This document shows positions 52,440-59,538 of a stretch of DNA of 64,000 bases, one piece after another. The notes beneath the pieces were generated by a model, which did no database searches, was not told the origin of the DNA, and saw only the letters and a list, made by a program, of their open reading frames with translations. The stretch is from Taklimakanibacter sp050246735. Lineage in GTDB: Bacteria > Pseudomonadota > Alphaproteobacteria > Rhizobiales > Aestuariivirgaceae. Each line of letters opens with the position of its first letter. Positions within the stretch are counted from its first letter, which is position 1. The stretch lies in the NCBI GenBank assembly GCA_050246735.1, contig JBFWVM010000008.1, forward strand, positions 176,821-240,820. Direction: 5' to 3'. Position numbers and translations under genes: made by a program.

Positions 52440-52508
52440 CTGGCGTTCCTTTCCTCCGTGGCGCCTCTTGTCCGGGCCGTGGAAACTTCCGCGGCCAACC
52501 GCCATCTT

Positions 52509-52525
52509 GTGATATGATATATGAT
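52509..52525. promoter_or_regulatory. 17-bp operator-like sequence, copy 2
   Basis: GTGATATGATATATGAT, identical to the minus-strand reading of 48585-48601. It lies in the 107-bp gap between the GroEL-like gene and the transporter binding-protein gene, 70 bp upstream of the latter's ATG. This implies a regulated internal promoter for the transporter. Confidence 0.7.
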
Positions 52526-52546
52526 ATTGTGCGGTTGCCAACTAAA

Positions 52547-54016
52547 TTAGCGGGTGACGACGGCACCCGTCCGCAGCAGCGCCACGGCCAGCGCAACCCC
52601 TTGATCTATAATAGTCTTATTGAGGAAGAGGGAATCCTGTGCCGGTCCGTGGCGGGACGGCGCGGAAGCCTCGGGGGCCGCCGAATTCGCGGCGAGCCAG
52701 CGGGGAACGGCCGTGAGCCCGAAGGCCACGGCGCGGGCCGCCGCCCGGTCTCCCTCGCTCCCGCCCACGGCTTCGAGCCGGCGCGCCAGCCCGTCGAAGA
52801 GCGCGCCGCCGCCCGGCACCGCGCCATGGCGCGCGGCCGACTGCATCGAGCGCAGAGCGGCGCGCGCACGCGTGACGAGTGCCGTCCGCGCCCGCGCGCT
52901 CTCGGCGCCCAGGCGCACCTCGCACCATTGGCCGGCGAGGCGGGCCCGCCGCCGCTCCAGCACCTCGCGGTCGTAGGAGAGATGGCGCGCCTTCTCCGCG
53001 GCCTGCGCCAGCATGTTGCGGCGCAGGGCGATGCCTTCCGCGCCGCCCCTTGGCGCAATGAACGTCGCCCGGCCGTCGGCGAGGCGGAACTGCGATGCCT
53101 GTCCCAGCATGGGGGGACGGAGGCTTTCGAGCCTCAGGCCGAAGCGCTCGGCCACCAGCGTCGCGCCCGAGGCGATGGCGAGATCCTCGAGACCTTCGGC
53201 CGCCTGCTGGCCCGCCTGCGCGGGCTGAAGCGCCGCCACCGTCACGATGTCGGCCGCCTGGTTGCGCCGCAGCGTCGCCAGCGCCGCGCCGGTGATGCCG
53301 CGCGCCACGATCACCAGCGGCTTGCGCCTGCCGGCGAAGCCTTCGAGGACCCGGGCGAGCGAACCGAAGTCGTCGATGATCTCGTCGGCCACCAGGATGC
53401 TCGGCGACGACAGGACGGCGAGCGCCGGGTTGCCCACGCTGACGGCGTCGAGCACGAAGCCGTCCGCCCGGGTGACCTCGACGTCGCGGCCGACATTCTC
53501 CTTCACATCGATGATGCCGTCGCTGCCGACGTCGCGCACCAGGTCCGCCAGCCTTTCGGCAAGCGGCCCGTCCAGGCCGCAGGAGCGGGCGACCTTGAGC
53601 ATGTCGGCCTCCGGCTCGCGCATGTCGAGGAGCCAGTCCGCCATCTCCTCGCTCACGGCATGCATCCCCTCGCACAGCGAGCGCAGCGCGGCGGCGCCCA
53701 GCACCTCGCGGGCACCTGCCGAAAAGCATTCCCCGGCGATCAGCGCCAGCCGTGCCGTGCCGTCGCCGAAATCGCGGTCCGCGGCGAAGAGCGCTTCCTT
53801 CAGGAGGCGCGGGGCGGTGCCGCGCGGCCCGGCGGGTGCCGGCATCTCCCGCGCGATGGCGAAGCCGGACGCGGCTTCGACGACGTCGCCGGGCCCGCGC
53901 TCATAGAGGATGGTCCGCGCGTCGGGGCCGAGGGATAGGCCGACGGCGCACATGAGAGGGCGCAGCGACATGTCGAGCAGCCGATGGACGCCCGCGCCGG
54001 CGGCGACGCGCGCCAT
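52547..54016 (-). CDS. divergent GroEL/Cpn60-like protein in a catabolic operon
   Basis: 489 residues (GroEL about 545). Colinear with GroEL: N-terminal LSLGPDARTI (29-36, for LGPKGRNV), FGDGTARLA (84-90, for GDGTTTA, keeping the ATP-loop Asp85), apical region VGSDGIIDVKE and KPLVIVARGITGAALATL, and equatorial VPGGGALF (400-407). By hand alignment the two catalytic aspartates are replaced: D52 by Ser50 and D398 by Ala386. The C-terminal GGM tail is missing. It starts 3 bp after pxpA. It is probably not a folding ATPase cycling with GroES; it may be a scaffold or dedicated assembly factor for the neighbouring enzymes. Confidence 0.8.
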   Translation of the reverse strand: MARVAAGAGVHRLLDMSLRPLMCAVGLSLGPDARTILYERGPGDVVEAASGFAIAREMPAPAGPRGTAPRLLKEALFAADRDFGDGTARLALIAGECFSAGAREVLGAAALRSLCEGMHAVSEEMADWLLDMREPEADMLKVARSCGLDGPLAERLADLVRDVGSDGIIDVKENVGRDVEVTRADGFVLDAVSVGNPALAVLSSPSILVADEIIDDFGSLARVLEGFAGRRKPLVIVARGITGAALATLRRNQAADIVTVAALQPAQAGQQAAEGLEDLAIASGATLVAERFGLRLESLRPPMLGQASQFRLADGRATFIAPRGGAEGIALRRNMLAQAAEKARHLSYDREVLERRRARLAGQWCEVRLGAESARARTALVTRARAALRSMQSAARHGAVPGGGALFDGLARRLEAVGGSEGDRAAARAVAFGLTAVPRWLAANSAAPEASAPSRHGPAQDSLFLNKTIIDQGVALAVALLRTGAVVTR

Positions 54017-54019
54017 GCT

Positions 54020-54745
54020 TCAGAGACGGCCGGCGAGCGCGGTATGAACGGCCTTGGCCACCGCGACGGCATTGGGCGTGTCGCTGTGGACGCAGATCGA
54101 ATCCGCGACGACCCCGACGTCCTTGCCGGTCACCGAGCGGGTCCTGCCTTCCGTCACCGCGCGGACGACCTTGCGCGCGACGTCTTCCGGCGCGACCGGG
54201 TCGTGCTCCCTGGTGATGATCTGCCGGCCGTTGTCGTCGTAATCGAGGTCGGCATAGAACTCGCAGGTGAAGGGCACGCCGCGGCGGGTGAACACGTCCG
54301 ACATCGCGCAGTCCGAATAGGCGATCACCGGCAGGCCGAAGCGCAGGGCGGCCTCGGCGATGCCGTCGGCGATCTTCTCGTCGCGCTGGGCCATTCCGAA
54401 GAGCGCGCCGTGAGGCTTGATGTGCGAGAGCCCGATCCCTTCGCTTTCGGCGAAGGCCTTGAGGGCGCCGGTCTGGTAGATGACGAAGGCGGCGACCTCG
54501 TCGCGCGTCACCTGGATCTCGCGGCGGCCGAATCCCTGCCGGTCGGGAAGGCCCGGATGCGAGCCCACCGCAATGCCGTGGCGCTTGGCGTCGCGCACGG
54601 TGCGCCACATGACGGAAGGGTCGGACGCATGAAAGCCGCAGGCGATATTGGCATGCGTGACATAGGGCATGCAGGCGGCATCGTCACCGAAGCGGTAGAT
54701 GCCGAAGGCCTCGCCCATGTCGCAATTGATCGTCACCGTCGCCAT
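54020..54745 (-). CDS. pxpA: 5-oxoprolinase subunit A (LamB/YcsF family, PxpA)
   Basis: 241 residues from ATG 54745. Family signature is complete: TINCDMGEAFGIYRFGDD, HANIACGFHASDP, VGSHPGLPDRQGFGRRE, GLSHIKPHGALF, ADLDYDDNGR and ICVHSDTPNAV. This subunit carries out the hydrolytic ring opening with PxpB and PxpC, whose genes are about 6 kb away on the same strand, separated by the transporter. The usual contiguous pxpBCA order is therefore split here. Confidence 0.92.
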   Translation of the reverse strand: MATVTINCDMGEAFGIYRFGDDAACMPYVTHANIACGFHASDPSVMWRTVRDAKRHGIAVGSHPGLPDRQGFGRREIQVTRDEVAAFVIYQTGALKAFAESEGIGLSHIKPHGALFGMAQRDEKIADGIAEAALRFGLPVIAYSDCAMSDVFTRRGVPFTCEFYADLDYDDNGRQIITREHDPVAPEDVARKVVRAVTEGRTRSVTGKDVGVVADSICVHSDTPNAVAVAKAVHTALAGRL

Positions 54746-54761
54746 GCCCGCGCCCTTCCGA

Positions 54762-54783
54762 GATATGATGCACGATATATCAT
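54762..54783. promoter_or_regulatory. degenerate operator-like inverted repeat upstream of pxpA
   Basis: gatatgatg and gatatatcat flank cac, an imperfect inverted repeat built from the same ATATGAT/ATATCAT elements as the 17-bp sites at 48585 and 52509. It lies 17 bp upstream of the pxpA start codon, in the 73-bp gap after the Gfo/Idh/MocA gene. Confidence 0.45.
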
Positions 54784-54818
54784 GGGCGTGACCGCCCGAA
54801 TAGGCAAGCGCCGGCCGG

Positions 54819-55862
54819 TCAGAGCGCCACGACCTGGCCCTCATGGATCGAGCGGTCGGCGGCGACGACGATCTTGAGGCTCTTGACCGCGTCATCCATG
54901 TGATCGCCGAGGTCGATGTCCTCCTCGATCGCCTTCAGCAGAAAGCGCTGCTCCCTTTCGCACAGCGCGTCGTGATCGGGCTCGTCCGTCATGTCGATGC
55001 GCTCGTCGGGCTTCGCCATGTCGGCATGATGCCAGAGGATCTGGTTCGTCTTGGTATGGGCGTTGATGTCATCGGATTTCACAGGGCCGGCGGTCTCGGC
55101 CATGACGATCGAAACCGAGCCCTTGGGACCGATGACGTCCTTCACGAAGAACGCCGTCTCGCTCATCATCGGACCCCAGCCCGCTTCATACCAGCCGACC
55201 GAGCCGTCGTCGAAGGAGACCTGCAGCATGCCGTAATTCTGCTTGGCGACCTCCTCGGTGAGGCGCGCCCCGATGGCATGCACCCGGGTGGGCTTCGCCT
55301 TGGTCATCTGGCACATGATGTCGACATAGTGCACGCCGCAATCGACGATCGGCGGGAAGCTGTCCATCAGCCTCTTGTGCCAGGCCCAGGTCTCGCCATT
55401 GGACTGCTGGTTGAGATTCATGCGGAAGACCAGCGGCGTTCCGAGCTTGCGCGCGATCTCGATGAACTTCACCCAGGAGGGATGATGGCGCAGTATGTAG
55501 CCGATGACGAGCTTGCGCCTGGTGCGCCTGGCGATCTCCACCACCTTCTCGGCATTGGCGACGCTGTCGGCCAAGGGCTTCTCGACGAAGACATGGGCGC
55601 CCGCCTCCATCGCCTTGATGGCGAAATCGGCATGCGTGTCGGGCAAGGTGTTGATCGACACGACGTCGGGCTTGAGCTCGGCCAGCGCCTTTTCATAGCT
55701 GGAGAATTTCCTGGCGCTCTTCAGGGCTTCGGGCAATTCGCGCTTGTCGATGCGCCTTTCGCAGACGCCCACCACCTCGAAGCCCGGGATGCGCGCATAG
55801 GCCAGCGCATGGCTCATGCCCATATTGCCGAGGCCCACAACCAGAACACGCTTCTTCGCCAC
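54819..55862 (-). CDS. Gfo/Idh/MocA family NAD(P)-dependent oxidoreductase
   Basis: 347 residues from GTG 55862 with aggaggg upstream. Rossmann motif VLVVGLGNMGMSHALAYA, the family EKPLADSV motif (catalytic Lys) and the domain-2 sheet (FRMNLNQQSNGETWAWHKRL, DCGVHYVDIMC with catalytic-region His). Oxidises or epimerises a sugar, inositol or sugar amine. Co-transcribed with the unknown TIM-barrel-like gene upstream. Confidence 0.88.
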   Translation of the reverse strand: MAKKRVLVVGLGNMGMSHALAYARIPGFEVVGVCERRIDKRELPEALKSARKFSSYEKALAELKPDVVSINTLPDTHADFAIKAMEAGAHVFVEKPLADSVANAEKVVEIARRTRRKLVIGYILRHHPSWVKFIEIARKLGTPLVFRMNLNQQSNGETWAWHKRLMDSFPPIVDCGVHYVDIMCQMTKAKPTRVHAIGARLTEEVAKQNYGMLQVSFDDGSVGWYEAGWGPMMSETAFFVKDVIGPKGSVSIVMAETAGPVKSDDINAHTKTNQILWHHADMAKPDERIDMTDEPDHDALCEREQRFLLKAIEEDIDLGDHMDDAVKSLKIVVAADRSIHEGQVVAL

Positions 55863-55874
55863 GATCTGCCCTCC

Positions 55875-57044
55875 TCATCTCATCGCTTCGCCGATCCAAC
55901 CGAGATTGGCCTTGCGGATATGACCCCAATTGTAGAAGGCGAACTCGCCGACGCCGCCCGCCTTGAGCGCGGCGACGGCGGCGAGGAAATCGGCCTTGCC
56001 GGTGAAATCGGGCCAGGCCGGACGCAGGATGGCGCGGATCCTTCCCGCGCCGCGCAAGCGCCGCGCAATATCGAAGAGGTCGGCCTTCACGCGCGCCGAC
56101 CCCGGCTCGTAGAAACACGCCTCGACGATCCCAGCCGCACCGGCCTGGCCCTTGAGGTCGGAGCCTTCATACCAGGCGCCGGCGGTCGGGCGCGCCACCG
56201 AGGGAATGACGGCGACGGTCGCGTCCTTGCGCACCGCGCCGCGGATCTCGGCGACGAGCGAGGTCACGACCTCGCAGCGCCAGTCGAGGAAGCGGCCGAG
56301 GTCGCCTCCGGCGCGCGTGTCGGCAAGCCAGAAGGCTTCGGCCATGTCGTCGGGAAAATCGACGTCGCTCGCGAGATAGGCGCCGACGTCGCGCGCCACC
56401 TCGTCCTTCAGGCGGGCCGCGGCGATGCCGGCCTTCCCGGCGCCCGCGACGCAATGATCGCAGAAGCACAGGCCGAGCATGCCGTCGAGCCAGCGGTTGG
56501 GCCGGTTCAGCGCGAATTCGTGATGATAGCCATGGACATAGGGCAGGAAGCCCGGCGTCTCGAGCGACAGCCCCGAGACGGCATAGCTTTCGGTCACGTC
56601 GCGCGCGAGACCCAGAGCATAGGCGCGGGCTTCGGGTGCCGAGGGACAGAGGCTGTAGACGTAGCGGTCGCCGAAGGCGTTGGCGACCGTCGATCGCGGA
56701 TGGGCGCTGCCGAGCCGCGTATTGTGCAGGAGCACCAGCCAGACATTGACCTGCATGCCGCCCTGCGACAGGAGTTCGGCCAGGACGTCGCGCTCCTTCA
56801 GCATATGGTTCTCGACTGGCCTGATCGCGCCATAGCGGCCCGGATCGGCCTTGAAATAGACGGTGCCGTCCTCCGGGAAATAGACCTTTCCCGACCGGCC
56901 GTGCGGCCTCAGGAACTTGCCGGCATGGTAGCTGCCGGCCAGGGTGACGGTGTCGAGCCCGAGGTCGCGGAATTCGGCGACAGCGGCGGCGATGCCGGCA
57001 TCGGCCAGGTCCCAGGCATAGCAGTAGATGGCTTTATAGCTCAC
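55875..57044 (-). CDS. unknown TIM-barrel-like protein (glycoside-hydrolase-like)
   Basis: 389 residues from GTG 57044. I recognise no named family. The pattern of short hydrophobic strands alternating with helices (IYCYAWDLADAG, LDTVTLAGSYHAGKFL, QVNVWLVLLHNTRLG, VSGLSLETPGFLPY, FAFYNWGHIRKA) suggests a (beta/alpha)8 barrel. The CFCDHC motif resembles the Cys-rich loop of some putative glycosyl hydrolases. It probably acts on a carbohydrate before or after the Gfo/Idh/MocA enzyme 12 bp downstream. Confidence 0.65.
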   Translation of the reverse strand: MSYKAIYCYAWDLADAGIAAAVAEFRDLGLDTVTLAGSYHAGKFLRPHGRSGKVYFPEDGTVYFKADPGRYGAIRPVENHMLKERDVLAELLSQGGMQVNVWLVLLHNTRLGSAHPRSTVANAFGDRYVYSLCPSAPEARAYALGLARDVTESYAVSGLSLETPGFLPYVHGYHHEFALNRPNRWLDGMLGLCFCDHCVAGAGKAGIAAARLKDEVARDVGAYLASDVDFPDDMAEAFWLADTRAGGDLGRFLDWRCEVVTSLVAEIRGAVRKDATVAVIPSVARPTAGAWYEGSDLKGQAGAAGIVEACFYEPGSARVKADLFDIARRLRGAGRIRAILRPAWPDFTGKADFLAAVAALKAGGVGEFAFYNWGHIRKANLGWIGEAMR

Positions 57045-57230
57045 GCGATGATGAAGCGGCGGCCGTCGCGGCCGCCGCCTTCCTGTCTTTAGCGCGCATT
57101 TTTGCGGGCCACGATGATCTCCAATCAGAGGTCGATAAGTGATCTCTCCGTTCGGGCTTTACCCTATCACACTGTGGAAATGCCATGGCGCGTCGAGATT
57201 GAAGATGGTTCGCATCTCTGTATTGTTTTT

Positions 57231-57245
57231 GTTCTTGTCTTGTTC
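57231..57245. promoter_or_regulatory. LexA (SOS) box upstream of imuA
   Basis: GTTCTTGTCTTGTTC is an exact match to the alphaproteobacterial LexA consensus GTTC-N7-GTTC. It ends 13 bp before the imuA start, within the 214-bp gap (57045-57258) between divergent genes. It predicts DNA-damage induction of the whole imuA-imuB-dnaE2 cassette. Confidence 0.85.
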
Positions 57246-57258
57246 TATATGATTTCCG

Positions 57259-58059
57259 ATGTTTCCTGCCCTCGCGACCGGTCTTCCTCCTCCCCGAACG
57301 CGGCGCCCCGAGGCGTCCGCGCGCCTTGCGGAGCTGCGCCGGCTGGTGGCTTCGCCTCATCCTCCTTGCGCGCCGGGCCGGTTCTTTTCCTTCGGACTTC
57401 CCGCCCTCGACAGGCTCCTTCCCCGCGCCGGCCTGTCGCTCGACAGCGTCCATGAGATCCATGCCGCCTGCGACGTCGATCTGGCGGCGGCCCTGGGCTT
57501 CCTTGCCGCCCTCATGGTTTCCTTCGGCGAAAGCGGGTCCATCTTCATCGTAACCCCGGCGCAAGGCCTCGCGGCGATGGGCCGCCTGCACGGCCATGGC
57601 CTCCAGGCTCTCGGCCTCGATCCGGGACGCCTCACCTTCGTCGAGGCGCACCGGGAAAGCGACGCCTTCTGGGCGATCGAGGAGACCTTGCGCTCGGACG
57701 CCGCCGGGATCGTCGCCGGCTTCGTCGCGCAGACCCTCGATCTCAGGAAAAGCCAGCGCCTGAGCCTCGCCGCGCGCGAGGCGCGCCGGCCGCTGCTGCT
57801 CATCAGGCCGCCCGGAGCGGCAGCCGCGAGCGCGGCCGAGACCCGCTGGCGCATCGCGGCGGCGCCTGCGCATCGCGAGCCCTCGGGCGGGCTCGCCGGA
57901 TGGCGGTGGCGGGTGAGGCTCGAACGCTGCCGCAACGGTTCCACTGGTGAGTTCGTGTTGGAGTGGTCGCATGCGTCGCATCGTTTCGGTCTGGCTGCCG
58001 CGCTGGCCGATCCTGCGCTTCCTGACGGCGCAGGGCTCGCCCGCGGCAATCGCTCCTGA
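57259..58059 (+). CDS. imuA: ImuA, RecA-like accessory protein of the mutasome
   Basis: 266 residues from ATG 57259. RecA/SulA-like core: LPALDRLLPRAGLSLDSVHEI, then the hydrophobic strand ALGFLAALMVSFG and SIFIVTPAQ. Position first in the cassette and its 89-bp overlap with imuB are typical of alphaproteobacteria. No clear Shine-Dalgarno is visible so close to the LexA box; a leaderless or very short leader transcript is possible. Confidence 0.88.
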   Translation: MFPALATGLPPPRTRRPEASARLAELRRLVASPHPPCAPGRFFSFGLPALDRLLPRAGLSLDSVHEIHAACDVDLAAALGFLAALMVSFGESGSIFIVTPAQGLAAMGRLHGHGLQALGLDPGRLTFVEAHRESDAFWAIEETLRSDAAGIVAGFVAQTLDLRKSQRLSLAAREARRPLLLIRPPGAAAASAAETRWRIAAAPAHREPSGGLAGWRWRVRLERCRNGSTGEFVLEWSHASHRFGLAAALADPALPDGAGLARGNRS

Positions 58060-59527
58060 TCTGCCTTTCGTTCTCACCGTCGATGCGCCGGGAGGCCCGC
58101 GCATCGCCGCCACGTCGCCGGCCGCCGAGCATTTCGGCCTCTTCTCCGGCCAGGCCCTGAGCGATGCGCGCGCCAGGGCGGGCGGCCTTTTGCAGGTCGC
58201 GGCGCTCGAACCGGAGCGCGACGCCGAAGCCCTGCGCCGGCTGACCTTGTGGGCGACGCGCTATACGCCCGCCGCCTCGCTTTGGAGTCCCGAGAATGGC
58301 GGCGACGGCTTCTTTCTCGATATCACCGGCTGTGCCCATCTCTTCGGCGGCGAGGCGGCGCTGCTCGCCGACATCGTCCAGCGCCTCAAGGTCTTCAACC
58401 TCGCGGCGCGCTGCGCCATCGCCGGCACCCCGGGTGCCGCCTGGGCGCTCTCCCATGCTGCCCCCTCCCTGCCGCTCTCTCTCGGCGAGGGACGGGAGAA
58501 GGAGGCGCTGCGGCCTCTGCCGATCGGGGCGCTGCGGCTCTGTCCCGACAGCCATGCGGCCCTGCGCCGGCTCGGCTTCAGGACCATCGGCATGCTGATC
58601 GATGCGCCGCGGGCGCCTTTCGCCGCCCGCTTCGAGAGCGAACTGCTTCTGCGCCTCGACCAGGCGCTGGGAACAAGGCGCGAGGCGCTCGATTTCATAT
58701 CGCCGCCGCCCGCCTATCATGCGCGGCGCTCCTTCCTCGATCCGATCTTCACGCAGGAGGCCGTCATCGCCGCCGCGGCGAAGCTCACCCGGCGTCTCCT
58801 CCCCGCGCTCCTCAAGGATGGGGCCGGCATCCGCGGCTTCAGGCTCGATCTCCATCGCGTCGATGGCGACGTGCGGCAGCTCGCCATCGGCATGGCCGCG
58901 CCGACGCGCGATCCGTCCCATATCGCGCGGCTGGTCGCGCTCAAGCTCGATCGTCCGGGGCACGGGCTCGAGGCCGGCTTCGGCTTCGACTGCGTCGGGC
59001 TTGCCGTCACGCTGGCGGAAAAGATCGCCGAGCGGCAAGGCGATCTCGAGACGCCCGCCGATGCCGGGACGTCGGCCGAGAAGCAGGCCCGTCTCGTCGA
59101 CGCGCTCAGGCAGCGTCTCGGGCCCGAGGCGGTGCGCCGGCTCCGTCCGGTCGAAAGCCATGTCCCCGAGCGCGCCGAAGCGGCGCAAAATGCGGTGGGC
59201 GCGACGCCCGCCTGGCCCGAGCGCGATCCCGACCGCCTGCGGCCGCCCTTGCTCCTGGCGCGGCCGGAAGAGGCCGACATCACGGCCCTCGTCCCGGATG
59301 GACCGCCCCGGCGCTTCCGCTGGCGCGGCGAGACCCATTCGGTCGCCTCGGCGCAGGGACCCGAGCGCATCGCCGACGAATGGTGGCGGAGCGAGGCGCG
59401 CGGTCTCACCCGCGACTATTTCCTTATCGAGAACGAGGCGGGCCGGCGCTTCTGGCTCTATCGCGAAGGCCTCTATGGACGCGAGACCCGGAAAGCGCGC
59501 TGGTTCGTCCATGGCTTCTTCGCGTGA
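57971..59527 (+). CDS. imuB: ImuB, catalytically defective Y-family polymerase-like protein
   Basis: 518 residues from ATG 57971 (MRRIVSVWLPRWPILRFL). Y-family layout with palm and finger regions (ATRYTPAASLW, DGFFLDITGCAHLFGGE), an HhH-type region (LRRLGFRTIGMLIDAP) and a long C-terminal part. ImuB proteins lack the polymerase acidic residues and act as a hub linking DnaE2, ImuA and the beta clamp. It overlaps imuA and is followed 11 bp later by dnaE2. Confidence 0.92.
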   Translation: MRRIVSVWLPRWPILRFLTAQGSPAAIAPDLPFVLTVDAPGGPRIAATSPAAEHFGLFSGQALSDARARAGGLLQVAALEPERDAEALRRLTLWATRYTPAASLWSPENGGDGFFLDITGCAHLFGGEAALLADIVQRLKVFNLAARCAIAGTPGAAWALSHAAPSLPLSLGEGREKEALRPLPIGALRLCPDSHAALRRLGFRTIGMLIDAPRAPFAARFESELLLRLDQALGTRREALDFISPPPAYHARRSFLDPIFTQEAVIAAAAKLTRRLLPALLKDGAGIRGFRLDLHRVDGDVRQLAIGMAAPTRDPSHIARLVALKLDRPGHGLEAGFGFDCVGLAVTLAEKIAERQGDLETPADAGTSAEKQARLVDALRQRLGPEAVRRLRPVESHVPERAEAAQNAVGATPAWPERDPDRLRPPLLLARPEEADITALVPDGPPRRFRWRGETHSVASAQGPERIADEWWRSEARGLTRDYFLIENEAGRRFWLYREGLYGRETRKARWFVHGFFA

Positions 59528-59538
59528 GGATATCGGCC

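Noticed and set aside
58249..59538. N-terminal extension of the DnaE2 frame to 1505 residues
   Set aside because: It is the shifted frame of imuB; DnaE2 homology begins at ATG 59539.
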